In this document: in pieces, positions 41,306-49,832 of the stretch
Position numbering within the stretch: the stretch's first letter is position 1
How the letters are laid out: every line of letters starts with the position of its first letter
DNA from: Streptomyces sp. NBC_01428
Lineage (GTDB): Bacteria > Actinomycetota > Actinomycetes > Streptomycetales > Streptomycetaceae
Length of the DNA stretch: 64,000 nt
Reading direction: 5' to 3'
NCBI RefSeq assembly: GCF_036231965.1
Contig: NZ_CP109499.1
Span: 4,154,001-4,218,000, forward strand
The notes under the pieces: model-generated
What the model was told of the DNA's origin: nothing
What the model saw: the letters and a program-made list of their open reading frames with translations, nothing else
Databases searched by the model: none
Position numbers and translations under genes: made by a program

Positions 41306-41962
41306 ATGACCACACGCCTGGATGCCACCCGAGCCTCGTACGACACCGTCGCCGCCGACTACGCCAAGCTGTTCAGCGGGGAGGTCGCCCAGCCCCTGGA
41401 GATCGCGATGCTCGCCGAGTTCGCCAAGCGGGTGCGGGCCGGCGGGGGCGGCCCGGTCGGGGACCTCGGCTGCGGTCCGGGCCGGATGACCATCCACCTG
41501 GAGGGGCTCGGGCTCGACGCGTTCGGGATCGACCTGTCGCCCGGGATGATCGAGGTCGCCCGCGCCGCGTACCCGCACCTGCGGTTCTCGGTGGGCACGA
41601 TGGCGGACCTCGACCTCGCCGACGGATCGCTCGCCGGAGCGCTCGTCTGGTCGTCCACCGTGCACATCCCCGTGGAGGAACTGGCGCCGCTGTTCGCGGA
41701 GTTCCGCCGCGTGCTCGCGCCCGGCGGGCACCTGCTCATCGGCTTCAAGGCGGGCGCCGAACAGATCCTCCTGGAACACGCGTACGGCCACGACGTGGAC
41801 CTCGACGTGTACAGCTTCCGGCCCGACCGTGTCGCCGAACTCCTCGCGGAGGCCGGCCTGCCGGAGGCGGTCCGGCTGGTCCGCGAGGCCGAGATGACGG
41901 AGTACGGCCTGGAGAGGACCGCGCAGGGCTTCCTCCTCGCCCGGAGGCCGGAGGACTCCTGA
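41306..41962 (+). CDS. Class I SAM-dependent methyltransferase
   Basis: This 218-residue methyltransferase has motif I VGDLGCGPGRMT, then FGIDLSPGMIEVAR, the acidic motif and ALVWSSTVHIPVEEL. The APGGHLLIGFKAG motif follows. The substrate is unknown; it resembles small-molecule methyltransferases of the UbiE-like Methyltransf_11 group. The ATG at 41306 is chosen because homology of the family starts with RASYDTVAADYA soon after. Confidence 0.88.
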   Translation: MTTRLDATRASYDTVAADYAKLFSGEVAQPLEIAMLAEFAKRVRAGGGGPVGDLGCGPGRMTIHLEGLGLDAFGIDLSPGMIEVARAAYPHLRFSVGTMADLDLADGSLAGALVWSSTVHIPVEELAPLFAEFRRVLAPGGHLLIGFKAGAEQILLEHAYGHDVDLDVYSFRPDRVAELLAEAGLPEAVRLVREAEMTEYGLERTAQGFLLARRPEDS

Positions 41963-42156
41963 CGCGCCCCGGACCCGCGGCGGTCGTCCGCCGAGCCGCC
42001 CTCGGCCGCGGGCCGTCCCTCCAAGGGCCCACCCGTCCCCTCCGCTCTCATCCCTTCGGCGCGCCCCCGTAGACCATCGGCGGACGCGGGCCGGGCCCTT
42101 CGTTTTCCAGACTGGTCCCGGACGAAGCAGATGGGCGCGGAGCCGGGAGGCGCGGG

Positions 42157-43347
42157 ATGCAGGAGACGCCGGGGATGAGCCGGGCACGGTTTCTGGGGAT
42201 GGCCGCGGCCGTCGGGGGCGCGGCCGCCGTGCTGCCCGTCGGAGCGGCGGCACGGGCGGGGGCGACACCCGCGGGCCGGCCACCGCTGACGGCACGGGAG
42301 CGGGCGGGCACGACGGCGCCGACGGCGAGCGCCCGGCGCGGGCTCACCCACCGGGGCGTGGTGTACGAGATCGGGGACGGGGAGAGTCCCGCGACGGGCT
42401 GGAACGTCCGGGCCATGCGCGCGGACCTGCGCGCCGTCGCCCACGACCTGCACGCCGACGCGGTCAAGGTGACCGGCGACGGCGTCGGACGGCTCACCGC
42501 GACGGCGGCCGAGGCGGCGGAGCGCGGACTGCACGTCTGGCTCGAACCGACGCTCGGCGACGTGCCCGAGCGGGACATCCTCGACCATCTCGCGGAGACG
42601 GGCCGCTCCGCCGAGCGACTGCGCCGGCAGGGCGCCGGGGTGCACCTCAGCGTCGGCTGCGAGTTCGTGCTGTACGTCCCCGGCATCGTGCCCGGCGCGA
42701 ACATCCAGGAGCGGGTGGAGAACCTGCTCAAGGGGAACTTCGATCCCGTCGTCATGGCGCGGCGGCTGCACCGGTTCACCGCGAAGGCGGCGAAGACGGG
42801 CCGGTCCGTGTTCCGCGGGCCGCTGACGTACGCCGCCGCCCAGGACGAGGACGTCGACTGGGGCCTCTTCGACCTCGTGGGCATCGACTACTACTCGTTC
42901 TTCCGGCGCCCGTCGGACTACCTCCGCGACCTCGCGCAGTACAAACGCTTCGGGAAGCCCGTCGCCGTCATGGAGTTCGGCTGCTGCACCTTCGAGGGAG
43001 CGCCGGAGCAGGGCGGAATGGGCTGGGACGTCGTCGACTACACGAAGGACCCGCCGGAGATCAAGGCCGGGCTGGTCCGCAGCGAGCGCACGCAGGCCGC
43101 GTATCTCACGGACGTGCTGGCCGCGTTCGAGGCGGCGGGCCTGTACGCGGCGATGGCGTACACCTTCGTCACCCGCGACGCCCCGCACCGCCGCCACGAC
43201 CCGCGCCACGACCTCGACATGGCGAGCTACAGCATCACGAAGACCATCGAGAAGCGTCCCGGCGATCCGGCCGCCGGGGTCCACTGGGAGCCGAAGGAGG
43301 CCTTCCACGCGCTGGCCCGCCAGTACGGCCGCCACCGCCGCGCCTGA
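42157..43347 (+). CDS. Exported TIM-barrel-like protein
   Basis: This 396-residue protein has an export signal: MSRARFLGMAAAVGGAAAVLPVGAAARA, with R-A-R rather than a strict twin arginine. The mature part reads like a glycosidase-type barrel: THRGVVYEIGDG, HADAVKVTGDG, LHVWLEPTL, VGCEFVLYVPGIVPG, LVGIDYYSFF and VAVMEFGCCTF. The Glu in SVGCEF and in VMEFG sit at the places of the acid/base and nucleophile in clan GH-A enzymes (inference). Similar Streptomyces proteins are sometimes labelled abortive infection protein, which the sequence does not support. The start may be the second ATG at 42175. Confidence 0.6.
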   Translation: MQETPGMSRARFLGMAAAVGGAAAVLPVGAAARAGATPAGRPPLTARERAGTTAPTASARRGLTHRGVVYEIGDGESPATGWNVRAMRADLRAVAHDLHADAVKVTGDGVGRLTATAAEAAERGLHVWLEPTLGDVPERDILDHLAETGRSAERLRRQGAGVHLSVGCEFVLYVPGIVPGANIQERVENLLKGNFDPVVMARRLHRFTAKAAKTGRSVFRGPLTYAAAQDEDVDWGLFDLVGIDYYSFFRRPSDYLRDLAQYKRFGKPVAVMEFGCCTFEGAPEQGGMGWDVVDYTKDPPEIKAGLVRSERTQAAYLTDVLAAFEAAGLYAAMAYTFVTRDAPHRRHDPRHDLDMASYSITKTIEKRPGDPAAGVHWEPKEAFHALARQYGRHRRA

Positions 43348-43404
43348 CCGCGCCACGGCCCGGGGCACGTTGCCCTCGGGGGACGCCCACCGCAGAGTGG
43401 GGTC

Positions 43405-43863
43405 ATGGAGCGCATCGATCAGGCACAGGCGCGGGCATGGCTCGCGACCGCCGTGGCGGAGGCCCGCGCCGGGCTTGCCGAGGGCGGCATCCCCATCGGA
43501 GCCGCGCTGTACGGAGCGGACGGCACCCTGCTCGGCCGGGGCCACAACCGCCGCGTCCAGGACGACGACCCCTCGACGCACGCCGAGACGGCCGCGTTCC
43601 GCGCGGCCGGACGGCAGCGGTCGTACCGCGGCACGACGATGGTGACCACCCTCTCGCCCTGCTGGTACTGCAGCGGCCTGGTCCGGCAGTTCGGCATCTC
43701 CCGGGTGGTCGTCGGCGAGGCCGCCACCTTCCACGGCGGCCACGACTGGCTCGCCGAGCACGGTGTGCAGATCGTGCTGCTCGACGACCCCGAGTGCACG
43801 GGCCTGATGCGCGACTTCATCGACGGCAACCCCGACCTGTGGAACGAGGACATCGGTGACTGA
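43405..43863 (+). CDS. Cytosine/nucleoside deaminase
   Basis: This 152-residue zinc enzyme has the deaminase motifs H59-A-E61 (STHAETAAF) and P-C86-W-Y-C89 (TLSPCWYCSGL). The flanking sequence resembles yeast-type cytosine deaminases more than cytidine or guanine deaminases. It hydrolyses an amino group from a pyrimidine or purine. The stop overlaps the start of the oxygenase gene by 8 bp, so both are made from one message. Confidence 0.88.
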   Translation: MERIDQAQARAWLATAVAEARAGLAEGGIPIGAALYGADGTLLGRGHNRRVQDDDPSTHAETAAFRAAGRQRSYRGTTMVTTLSPCWYCSGLVRQFGISRVVVGEAATFHGGHDWLAEHGVQIVLLDDPECTGLMRDFIDGNPDLWNEDIGD

Positions 43864-44839
43864 CCCCGAGGCCCCCGCGGCGCCGCGCGTCCCGACCGTC
43901 GACCTGCGCCCCTGGCTTACGGGGGACGCGGAGACCCGCGACGCGATCGCCCGGACCGTCGACGAGGCGCTCCGGACGGCCGGCTTCCTGCTCGTCACCG
44001 GCCACGGCGTGGACCCCGCGCTGCGCGTCCGGATCAGGGAGGCGGCCCGCGCCTTCTTCGCGCTGCCCGCCGCGACGAAGCAGCGGTACGCCACCGAGGT
44101 GGGCGGGCGCGGCTGGCTCGGTCCCGGTGCCGAGGCCAACGGCTACGCGGAGGGCACCGAGACCCCGCCGGACCTGAAGGAGTCGCTGACGTTCGCGACG
44201 CACGAGCCGTTCGCCGACCCGGAGACGAACGCCGAGTGGTACGCGCCGAACGTCTGGCCCGCCCAGGCCCCCGGGCTGCGGGCCCTGTGCGAGGAGTACC
44301 TGGCACGGATGGCCGAGCTGGAGAACCATCTGCTGGTGCTGCTCGGTGAGGCGCTCGGCCTCGAACCGGACTTCTTCACCCGGCACATGGACCACCCCAC
44401 GTACGGCTTCAACATCAACTGGTATCCGGGGACGGACGTCGTCGGCGCGCCGGAGCCGGGCCAGTTCCGGATCGGCCCGCACACCGACTTCGGCACGGTC
44501 ACCCTCCTCGACCGGCAGGCGGGCAAGGGCGGGCTCCAGGTGTTCACGGACGAGGGCGGCTGGGAGGACGCGCCCTTCGACCCGGCCGCGTTCACCGTCA
44601 ACATCGGCGACCTGATGGCCCGTTGGACGGGCGACCGGTGGCGTTCGGGGCGGCACCGCGTCCTGCCGCCGCCCTCCGACGCGCCCGCCGAGGAGCTGAT
44701 CTCGCTCGTCTACTTCGGCGAATGCACGCCGGGGACGCTGGTCGAGTCGGTGCCCGCCCCGGTGGGCCGGATCGCGTACGAACCCGTCGACTCGCACGTC
44801 TACCTGCGGGAGAAGCTTAAATCGATCACCGTCGGTTGA
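43856..44839 (+). CDS. 2-oxoglutarate/Fe(II) oxygenase, IPNS family
   Basis: This 327-residue dioxygenase has the N-terminal DIOX_N part (VPTVDLRPWL ... LVTGHGVD) and the metal triad: His and Asp in HTDFGTVTLLD and the distal His in SGRHRVLPP. Members hydroxylate or oxidatively modify small molecules, including bases. Coupling to a deaminase (8-bp overlap) suggests a base or nucleoside breakdown pair (inference). The GTG start is fixed by the overlap. Confidence 0.88.
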   Translation: MTDPEAPAAPRVPTVDLRPWLTGDAETRDAIARTVDEALRTAGFLLVTGHGVDPALRVRIREAARAFFALPAATKQRYATEVGGRGWLGPGAEANGYAEGTETPPDLKESLTFATHEPFADPETNAEWYAPNVWPAQAPGLRALCEEYLARMAELENHLLVLLGEALGLEPDFFTRHMDHPTYGFNINWYPGTDVVGAPEPGQFRIGPHTDFGTVTLLDRQAGKGGLQVFTDEGGWEDAPFDPAAFTVNIGDLMARWTGDRWRSGRHRVLPPPSDAPAEELISLVYFGECTPGTLVESVPAPVGRIAYEPVDSHVYLREKLKSITVG

Positions 44840-44922
44840 CAGTCCGAACGTTTTCGTAACCGAACAGTCACCAAGTGCCCTATCCCGAATCAACTCCCCC
44901 TTTTTACACTGTTGTTGATACA
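44836..44922 (+). promoter_or_regulatory. Possible promoter region of the NTPase/receptor pair
   Basis: The 130-bp gap is AT-rich for this genome. It contains a perfect TTGACA (44836-44841) but without a convincing -10 at 16-18 bp. GATACA (44917-44922) could be a second -10. No further operator is clear. Confidence 0.25.
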
Positions 44923-44969
44923 CCTCACAGCAGCACATCGGACCGGACCGCGGACCAGGGGGAGATGCG

Positions 44970-47090
44970 GTGCACTCAGGGCTGCACGGCAGAGGGGCGC
45001 TGTTCGACACCGATCCGCCCGGACTCGCGTCACGGCTGGTCGGACTGCGTCCGTACCAGTTGCGCGCCACACCGTACGAACACGCGGATGAACCACCCTT
45101 CGTGGTGCTCACCGGCGGCCGGGGGCTCGGCAAGACCGCCGTGCTCCGGGAACTGCGCGAGGCCTACCGGTGGCACACACCGGTCGCCCTGGTCGACGGC
45201 GAGGACCGGCAGTTCGCCGCGCCGCCCGCCGAACGCCCCGCGGAGTCCTGGTCCCCGGTCGGCCAGGCGCTCACCACGACCGCGGAGCAGCTCGCCGAAC
45301 CGGTGAAGGGCGCCGGGAGGATCGCGTTCCCGCGCCTCTCCTCGGGCCTCCTCGCCGTGGCGGCGGGCGGCTGGAGCAACCGGGACGTGCCCCGCATCCG
45401 GCAGGAGGCGGAACGGATCCTGCTGCTGAACGAGACCGACTCGTGGCTGTCGGGGTTCGCCGGACGCTGGGTGAGCAAGGTCGTCTCCAAGCTCGTCGCG
45501 TCGATGAGCGGGACGGGCCCCGTGGTGGAACCCATCATCGAGGCCACCCTGGAGGCCTTCGCGGAGGGCGTCGCACCCGCCCACCGCCGGCTGCGCAAGG
45601 CCGCCACCTGGTACCGGGACTACCCGAACGCGGGCGGCAGCCCCAAGCTCGCGCTGATCCTGCTCTCCCGGCACTTCCGGGCGGGCGGCGACTCGCGCCG
45701 GCACGCCGAACGCCATCTGGTCCGGGCCCTGCTCGCCGACCTCGACGACGCGTACGCGGGCGTCGTGCAGCGTTCCCACCGGCGGGGCCGCCCGGTCCTG
45801 CTCATCGACAACGTCCAGGAGCCCGCCGGGCTCGGCCTCCTCGAACCGGTGCTGCGCGACCGCGCCGACGGCATCGCGGACCGGGCCGTGATCTTCGCCG
45901 CGCTCCGGGGCCACGCACACCCGGCCCTGCGCAACGCGGGCCGGCTCACCCTGACCGACACCGCGCGCGAGACCGACTGGCGGCCCGGCACCTCGCCGTC
46001 CTCGCGGGCCCTGCTCGTCGCACTGCCGCCCCTGACCCCCGACGACACCCTGCACATCATGGACACCGCGACCGGCGGCACCGGAACCACCGGCGGCCCG
46101 GACGGCCTGCCCGCCCAACTCCCGCACGCCACCCACCGGCTGACCTGCGGCAGCCCGCTCGGCATCACCCTGCTGGCGGCCTCGGCCCGGCAGAACCTGC
46201 CCGTCGGCGCGGACTCGCTCGGCGCGCTCCTGACCGCCGACGTCGCCCTGCACGAGGACCACGCCGGCCGCCCCGCCCATCAGGAGCTCCTCGCCCGGCT
46301 GGTGCCCGGCGGCCGCCTCGACGAACTGACCGTGCTGGCCGCCGCCCACGACCGCGCGTCGGCCTGCTCGCTCGCGGAGTCCCGGCTCCCCGAGGACTTC
46401 GGCGCCTCCGGCGTCCTCGACCTGGAGGAACGGCTCGCCTCCGAGGGCTGGGCGACGGCCGACGGCCAGTTCGTCGGCGACCCGTTCCTGCGCGCGCTGC
46501 TCCTGCTGCGGCTGCACCACGCGGACCCCGACCACGAACGGTGGCGGGCGGTGCACCGCGCCCTCGTCGACCACTACTCCGACCACCCCGGCGAGTCGGC
46601 ACCCCCGGACAGCGCCCGCTACCGGCTGCACCACGAACTCGCCCTCGGAAAAGTGGACTTCGCGGTGGCGCATCTGCGCGACACCTTCCCGCGCACCGAC
46701 ACCCGGGGCTGGCTGTCCACGCTGGTCTTCATCGCCTCCGCGCCCTACTACCACGCACACGACCCGGACGGCCGGGACTTCGACGGCCACGACCACCGGG
46801 CCGCCGTGGCCCTCGGCCGCACGGACGCCGCACACCGGCCGCCGGAGGGCGTCGACGCCGTCCTGCACCTGCGCGTACGGCGGTTGCTGCACGCCGTGTG
46901 GCAGCTGACCGACCCGCTGGTCCTGCCGGACCCGCGCGTCACCGAACGGCTGCGGTTCGAACTGGAACAGCTGTCGAACCTGCGGCCCGCGGGCAACGCC
47001 CTGCTGTGGCGCGCCTCGCGGGACTGGCCCGCCGACGCCCTCGCCGGCCGGCCCCTGCGCATCCCGGGCGACGAGGACGGAGGCCGCTGA
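44970..47090 (+). CDS. Large P-loop NTPase, STAND-like
   Basis: This 706-residue cytosolic protein has Walker A GGRGLGKT at 49-56, preceded by FVVL, and Walker B RPVLLIDNVQ at 274-283. The spacing is long because an insert of about 100 residues (120-220) separates them. After about residue 400 the protein becomes a helical array (winged-helix-like, then HHELALGKVDFAVAHLRDT), as in signal-transducing NTPases. No transmembrane segment is convincing. It starts with GTG behind GGGGGAG and shares one base with the next gene (TGATG). The partner is a tethered binding protein, which suggests that ligand sensing outside controls this NTPase (inference). Confidence 0.65.
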   Translation: MHSGLHGRGALFDTDPPGLASRLVGLRPYQLRATPYEHADEPPFVVLTGGRGLGKTAVLRELREAYRWHTPVALVDGEDRQFAAPPAERPAESWSPVGQALTTTAEQLAEPVKGAGRIAFPRLSSGLLAVAAGGWSNRDVPRIRQEAERILLLNETDSWLSGFAGRWVSKVVSKLVASMSGTGPVVEPIIEATLEAFAEGVAPAHRRLRKAATWYRDYPNAGGSPKLALILLSRHFRAGGDSRRHAERHLVRALLADLDDAYAGVVQRSHRRGRPVLLIDNVQEPAGLGLLEPVLRDRADGIADRAVIFAALRGHAHPALRNAGRLTLTDTARETDWRPGTSPSSRALLVALPPLTPDDTLHIMDTATGGTGTTGGPDGLPAQLPHATHRLTCGSPLGITLLAASARQNLPVGADSLGALLTADVALHEDHAGRPAHQELLARLVPGGRLDELTVLAAAHDRASACSLAESRLPEDFGASGVLDLEERLASEGWATADGQFVGDPFLRALLLLRLHHADPDHERWRAVHRALVDHYSDHPGESAPPDSARYRLHHELALGKVDFAVAHLRDTFPRTDTRGWLSTLVFIASAPYYHAHDPDGRDFDGHDHRAAVALGRTDAAHRPPEGVDAVLHLRVRRLLHAVWQLTDPLVLPDPRVTERLRFELEQLSNLRPAGNALLWRASRDWPADALAGRPLRIPGDEDGGR

Positions 47091-48634
47091 TGGCCCGACT
47101 GTGGGTGTGGCTGCGCGAGGACGTCTGGGAGATCCGCTTCCGCCGGTACGTGGCGCTGACGCTCGCCGCCGTCCTGGTGGGCCTCGGCGTCTGGGGCGGC
47201 CTGACCGCCACCAAGGAGAACCGGTCCTGCGCACCCGGGGTCGTCCAGCCCCCGGACCGCGACGAGTGCGTGGGCGTCTCCTCGACGACGTACGCCTTCG
47301 GACGCGCCCGGTTCGCCGACACGGTGCGCGCGATCAACCGGGAGAACCACCGCCTGGCGCCCGGCAGTTACGTCACGGTCGCCCTGCTCGAACCCTTCAC
47401 CGCCACCGACGCGGACAACCTGAACGACGTACAGCACGAACTCCAGGGCGCCTACCTCGCGCAGTACCAGGCCAACCACGACACGACCGGGCTGAAGCCG
47501 AAGATACGGCTCGTCCTCGCCAACCCCGGTGCCACCGGCGCCTCCTGGCGGCACACGGTCGACCAGCTGGAGCGCATGACGAGGAGCGCGGACCGGCTGC
47601 GCGCGGTGACCGGGGTCGGGCTCAGCACCGAGAACAACAAGCGGGCGGTGGCCGAGCTGACCCGGCGCGGCATACCGGTGATAGGGAGTTCGATCACCGC
47701 CGACGACCTGGCCAACGGACAGAACGGCAAGGACCCCTTCCCGGGCCTCGCCCGCGTGTCCCCCACCAACACCGACGAGGCCCGCGCCCTCGCCTCCTTC
47801 GCCAAGGTGTCCGCCGCCAACGCCTTCCTCGTCTACGACCGGACCGGCGACCCCTACACGCGCACGCTCCAGGGCTCGTTCGAGAAGATGCTCAAGGGCG
47901 CGCGCTACGAGGCCCAGCCGTTCACCCCGCCCGCCGACCGCAGCAAGGAGGGCAGCACCGCCAACGTCTTCGCGCAGATCGCCACCATCCTGTGCAACAC
48001 CCCGAAGGCGACGGACACGGTCCTGTTCGCCGGCCGGCACACCCAGCTGCGCCAGTTCATCAACGCGCTGGGCGCCCGGGGCTGCTCCGACCGCCGCTTC
48101 ACCGTCCTCACCGGTGACGAGGGCTCGTACCTCGCGGGCGACAAGGACCTCGACCCGGCCGCGCTCAAGGACCCGCTGCTGTCGGTGCGCTACACGGCAC
48201 TCGCCCATCCCGACGCCTGGCTGAAGGACCACGCCCGCACCGGCGGCGGCAAGGCCGACGCCGTCGTCCTCCAGCGGCTGCTGGACAGCGCCGAGCGGGG
48301 GCCGGTCGGACCGCTCGGCCAGGTCGCCCTCGACGACGGCCAGTTGATCATCGCGTACGACGCCATGCGGCTCGCGGTGCGCGGCATCCGGGGGGCCTCG
48401 CCGACCGGACGCGTCCCGGCGCTCGCCGACGTCGGTCTGCAGTGGCCGCAGGTCAAGGGCCGCCAGCTCCGGGTGAACGGGGCGAGCGGCTGGATCTGCC
48501 TGGACGCGCACGGCAACCCGTACGACAAGGCGGTCCCGATCGTGGAGCTGACCCCCGACAGCCACGCCCGCTTCGTGCGCCTCGCCTGGCCGGAGGGAAA
48601 ACCCCCGGCGGCGGAGTGCCTCCCGCCCTCGTAG
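47090..48634 (+). CDS. Membrane-tethered periplasmic-binding-fold protein
   Basis: This 514-residue protein has a short cytosolic N-terminus, one uncleaved membrane helix at 21-39, and an external domain like the type I ligand-binding proteins of amino-acid ABC systems: VTVALLEPF, GAYLAQYQAN, GVGLSTENNKRAVAELTRRGIPVIGSSIT, FPGLARVSPTNTDEARAL, NAFLVYDRTGD and TVLFAGRH. There is no lipobox and no permease or ABC ATPase gene nearby. It is translated from the stop of the NTPase gene. I infer a sensor rather than a transporter. A 17-bp terminator follows. Confidence 0.7.
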   Translation: MARLWVWLREDVWEIRFRRYVALTLAAVLVGLGVWGGLTATKENRSCAPGVVQPPDRDECVGVSSTTYAFGRARFADTVRAINRENHRLAPGSYVTVALLEPFTATDADNLNDVQHELQGAYLAQYQANHDTTGLKPKIRLVLANPGATGASWRHTVDQLERMTRSADRLRAVTGVGLSTENNKRAVAELTRRGIPVIGSSITADDLANGQNGKDPFPGLARVSPTNTDEARALASFAKVSAANAFLVYDRTGDPYTRTLQGSFEKMLKGARYEAQPFTPPADRSKEGSTANVFAQIATILCNTPKATDTVLFAGRHTQLRQFINALGARGCSDRRFTVLTGDEGSYLAGDKDLDPAALKDPLLSVRYTALAHPDAWLKDHARTGGGKADAVVLQRLLDSAERGPVGPLGQVALDDGQLIIAYDAMRLAVRGIRGASPTGRVPALADVGLQWPQVKGRQLRVNGASGWICLDAHGNPYDKAVPIVELTPDSHARFVRLAWPEGKPPAAECLPPS

Positions 48635-48658
48635 TCCCGTCTGCCGTCCGTACGACGA

Positions 48659-48696
48659 AGGCCGGCCCCGGTGACACAGGTCACCGGGGCCGGCCT
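48659..48696. terminator. Bidirectional terminator, 17-bp perfect stem
   Basis: AGGCCGGCCCCGGTGAC (48659-48675) and its exact reverse complement (48680-48696) flank an ACAG loop. It lies between the convergent ends of the binding-protein gene and ccsB and can serve both. A CTCTTC tail follows on the plus strand. Confidence 0.9.
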
Positions 48697-48713
48697 CTTC
48701 GCGTCCGGGCGGG

Positions 48714-49832
48714 TCAGACGCCCGCGTAGGAGTGTTTGCCGGTGACGAAGATGTTCACGCCGTAGTAGTTGAACAGCCAGCAGCCGAAGGCGATCAGGGC
48801 GATGTAGGCGGCCTTGCGGCCCTTCCACCCGGCCGTGGCCCGCGCGTGCAGGTAGCAGGCGTACGCGACCCACGTGATGAACGCCCAGGTCTCCTTGGGG
48901 TCCCAGCCCCAGTAGCGGCCCCAGGCGTCGCCCGCCCAGATCGCGCCCGCGATGATCGTGAACGTCCACAGCGGGAAGACGGCCGCGTTCACCCGGTAGG
49001 AGAACTTGTCGAGCGAGGACGAGGCGGGCAGCCGCTCCATGACGGAGGTGGCGAACCGGCCCGGCTGCCCGCCGTTCGCGAGCTTGTTCTCGTAGCTGTC
49101 CTTGAACAGGTAGAGCAGCGTGCCGACGGCGCCCACGTAGAAGACGGCGCCGCACAGGATCGCGGTCGACACGTGGATGTACAGCCAGTACGAGTGCAGC
49201 GCCGGGACCAGCTGGTCGCTCGCGGTGTACAGGACGGTGACGGCGAGCCCGAGGTCGAGCAGGACCGTGGTGACCAGCGGAAGGCCGAGCCAGCGCACGT
49301 TCTTCTTCAGCGCGAGCAGCACCAGGAACACCGCGACGGCCACGGTGGAGAAGGTGATGTTGAACTCGTACATGTTGCCCCACGGCGCCCGCCGCACCGA
49401 CATGGCGCGGGCGACCACGCCGGCCGCCTCGACGGCCCACGCGAGGACGGTGAGGGACACGGCGATCCGGCCGTACAGGTCGCCCTGTTCGTCGCCGCCG
49501 TGCGCGCCGGGCCCGTCGGGCACGTCCCGCGCACCGGTCGCGGACCGGGTGACGACCTTGGGCCGCGCCAGGACGGCGGTGCCGCCCGCCGTCTGCACGG
49601 TGACCTCGGGTGCGGCGGCCGCCTTCTCGCCTCCCGCGGTGAGGGCGTTCGCGGTACGCGCGACCTTGCTGCGGCTACCGAAGAGCCACTCGGCGATGTA
49701 CGCGAAGAACGCCAGCGTGTAGACGGCCATCGCGGAGTAGATCAGCGTGTTGCTGACGTTGGCGAGGTGTTCGTTGGTCGCGGTGGCCAGATCGGTCACG
49801 GCGCCCAGGTCGTGGGCGGTGGCGAGCGTCAC
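48714..49832 (-). CDS. ccsB: Cytochrome c synthase subunit CcsB/ResC
   Basis: This 372-residue membrane protein has about eight helices and the haem-handling tryptophan-rich motif WGRYWGWDPKETWAF at 304-318. Conserved histidines lie in LHSYWLYIHV and YLHARAT. With ResB it forms the System II complex that carries haem across the membrane and attaches it to apocytochrome c. It overlaps the resB gene by 4 bp and is the last gene of the operon. Confidence 0.93.
   Translation of the reverse strand: MTLATAHDLGAVTDLATATNEHLANVSNTLIYSAMAVYTLAFFAYIAEWLFGSRSKVARTANALTAGGEKAAAAPEVTVQTAGGTAVLARPKVVTRSATGARDVPDGPGAHGGDEQGDLYGRIAVSLTVLAWAVEAAGVVARAMSVRRAPWGNMYEFNITFSTVAVAVFLVLLALKKNVRWLGLPLVTTVLLDLGLAVTVLYTASDQLVPALHSYWLYIHVSTAILCGAVFYVGAVGTLLYLFKDSYENKLANGGQPGRFATSVMERLPASSSLDKFSYRVNAAVFPLWTFTIIAGAIWAGDAWGRYWGWDPKETWAFITWVAYACYLHARATAGWKGRKAAYIALIAFGCWLFNYYGVNIFVTGKHSYAGV

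Noticed and set aside
45170..47089. Possible 640-residue N-terminal extension of the binding-fold protein
   Set aside because: This frame overlaps the NTPase gene, is Arg/Pro/Ala-rich, and the true start at 47090 is coupled to the NTPase stop and begins with a membrane anchor.
47090..48634. Branched-chain amino-acid ABC transporter component
   Set aside because: No permease or ABC ATPase genes are adjacent, there is no lipobox, and the N-terminal helix looks uncleaved.
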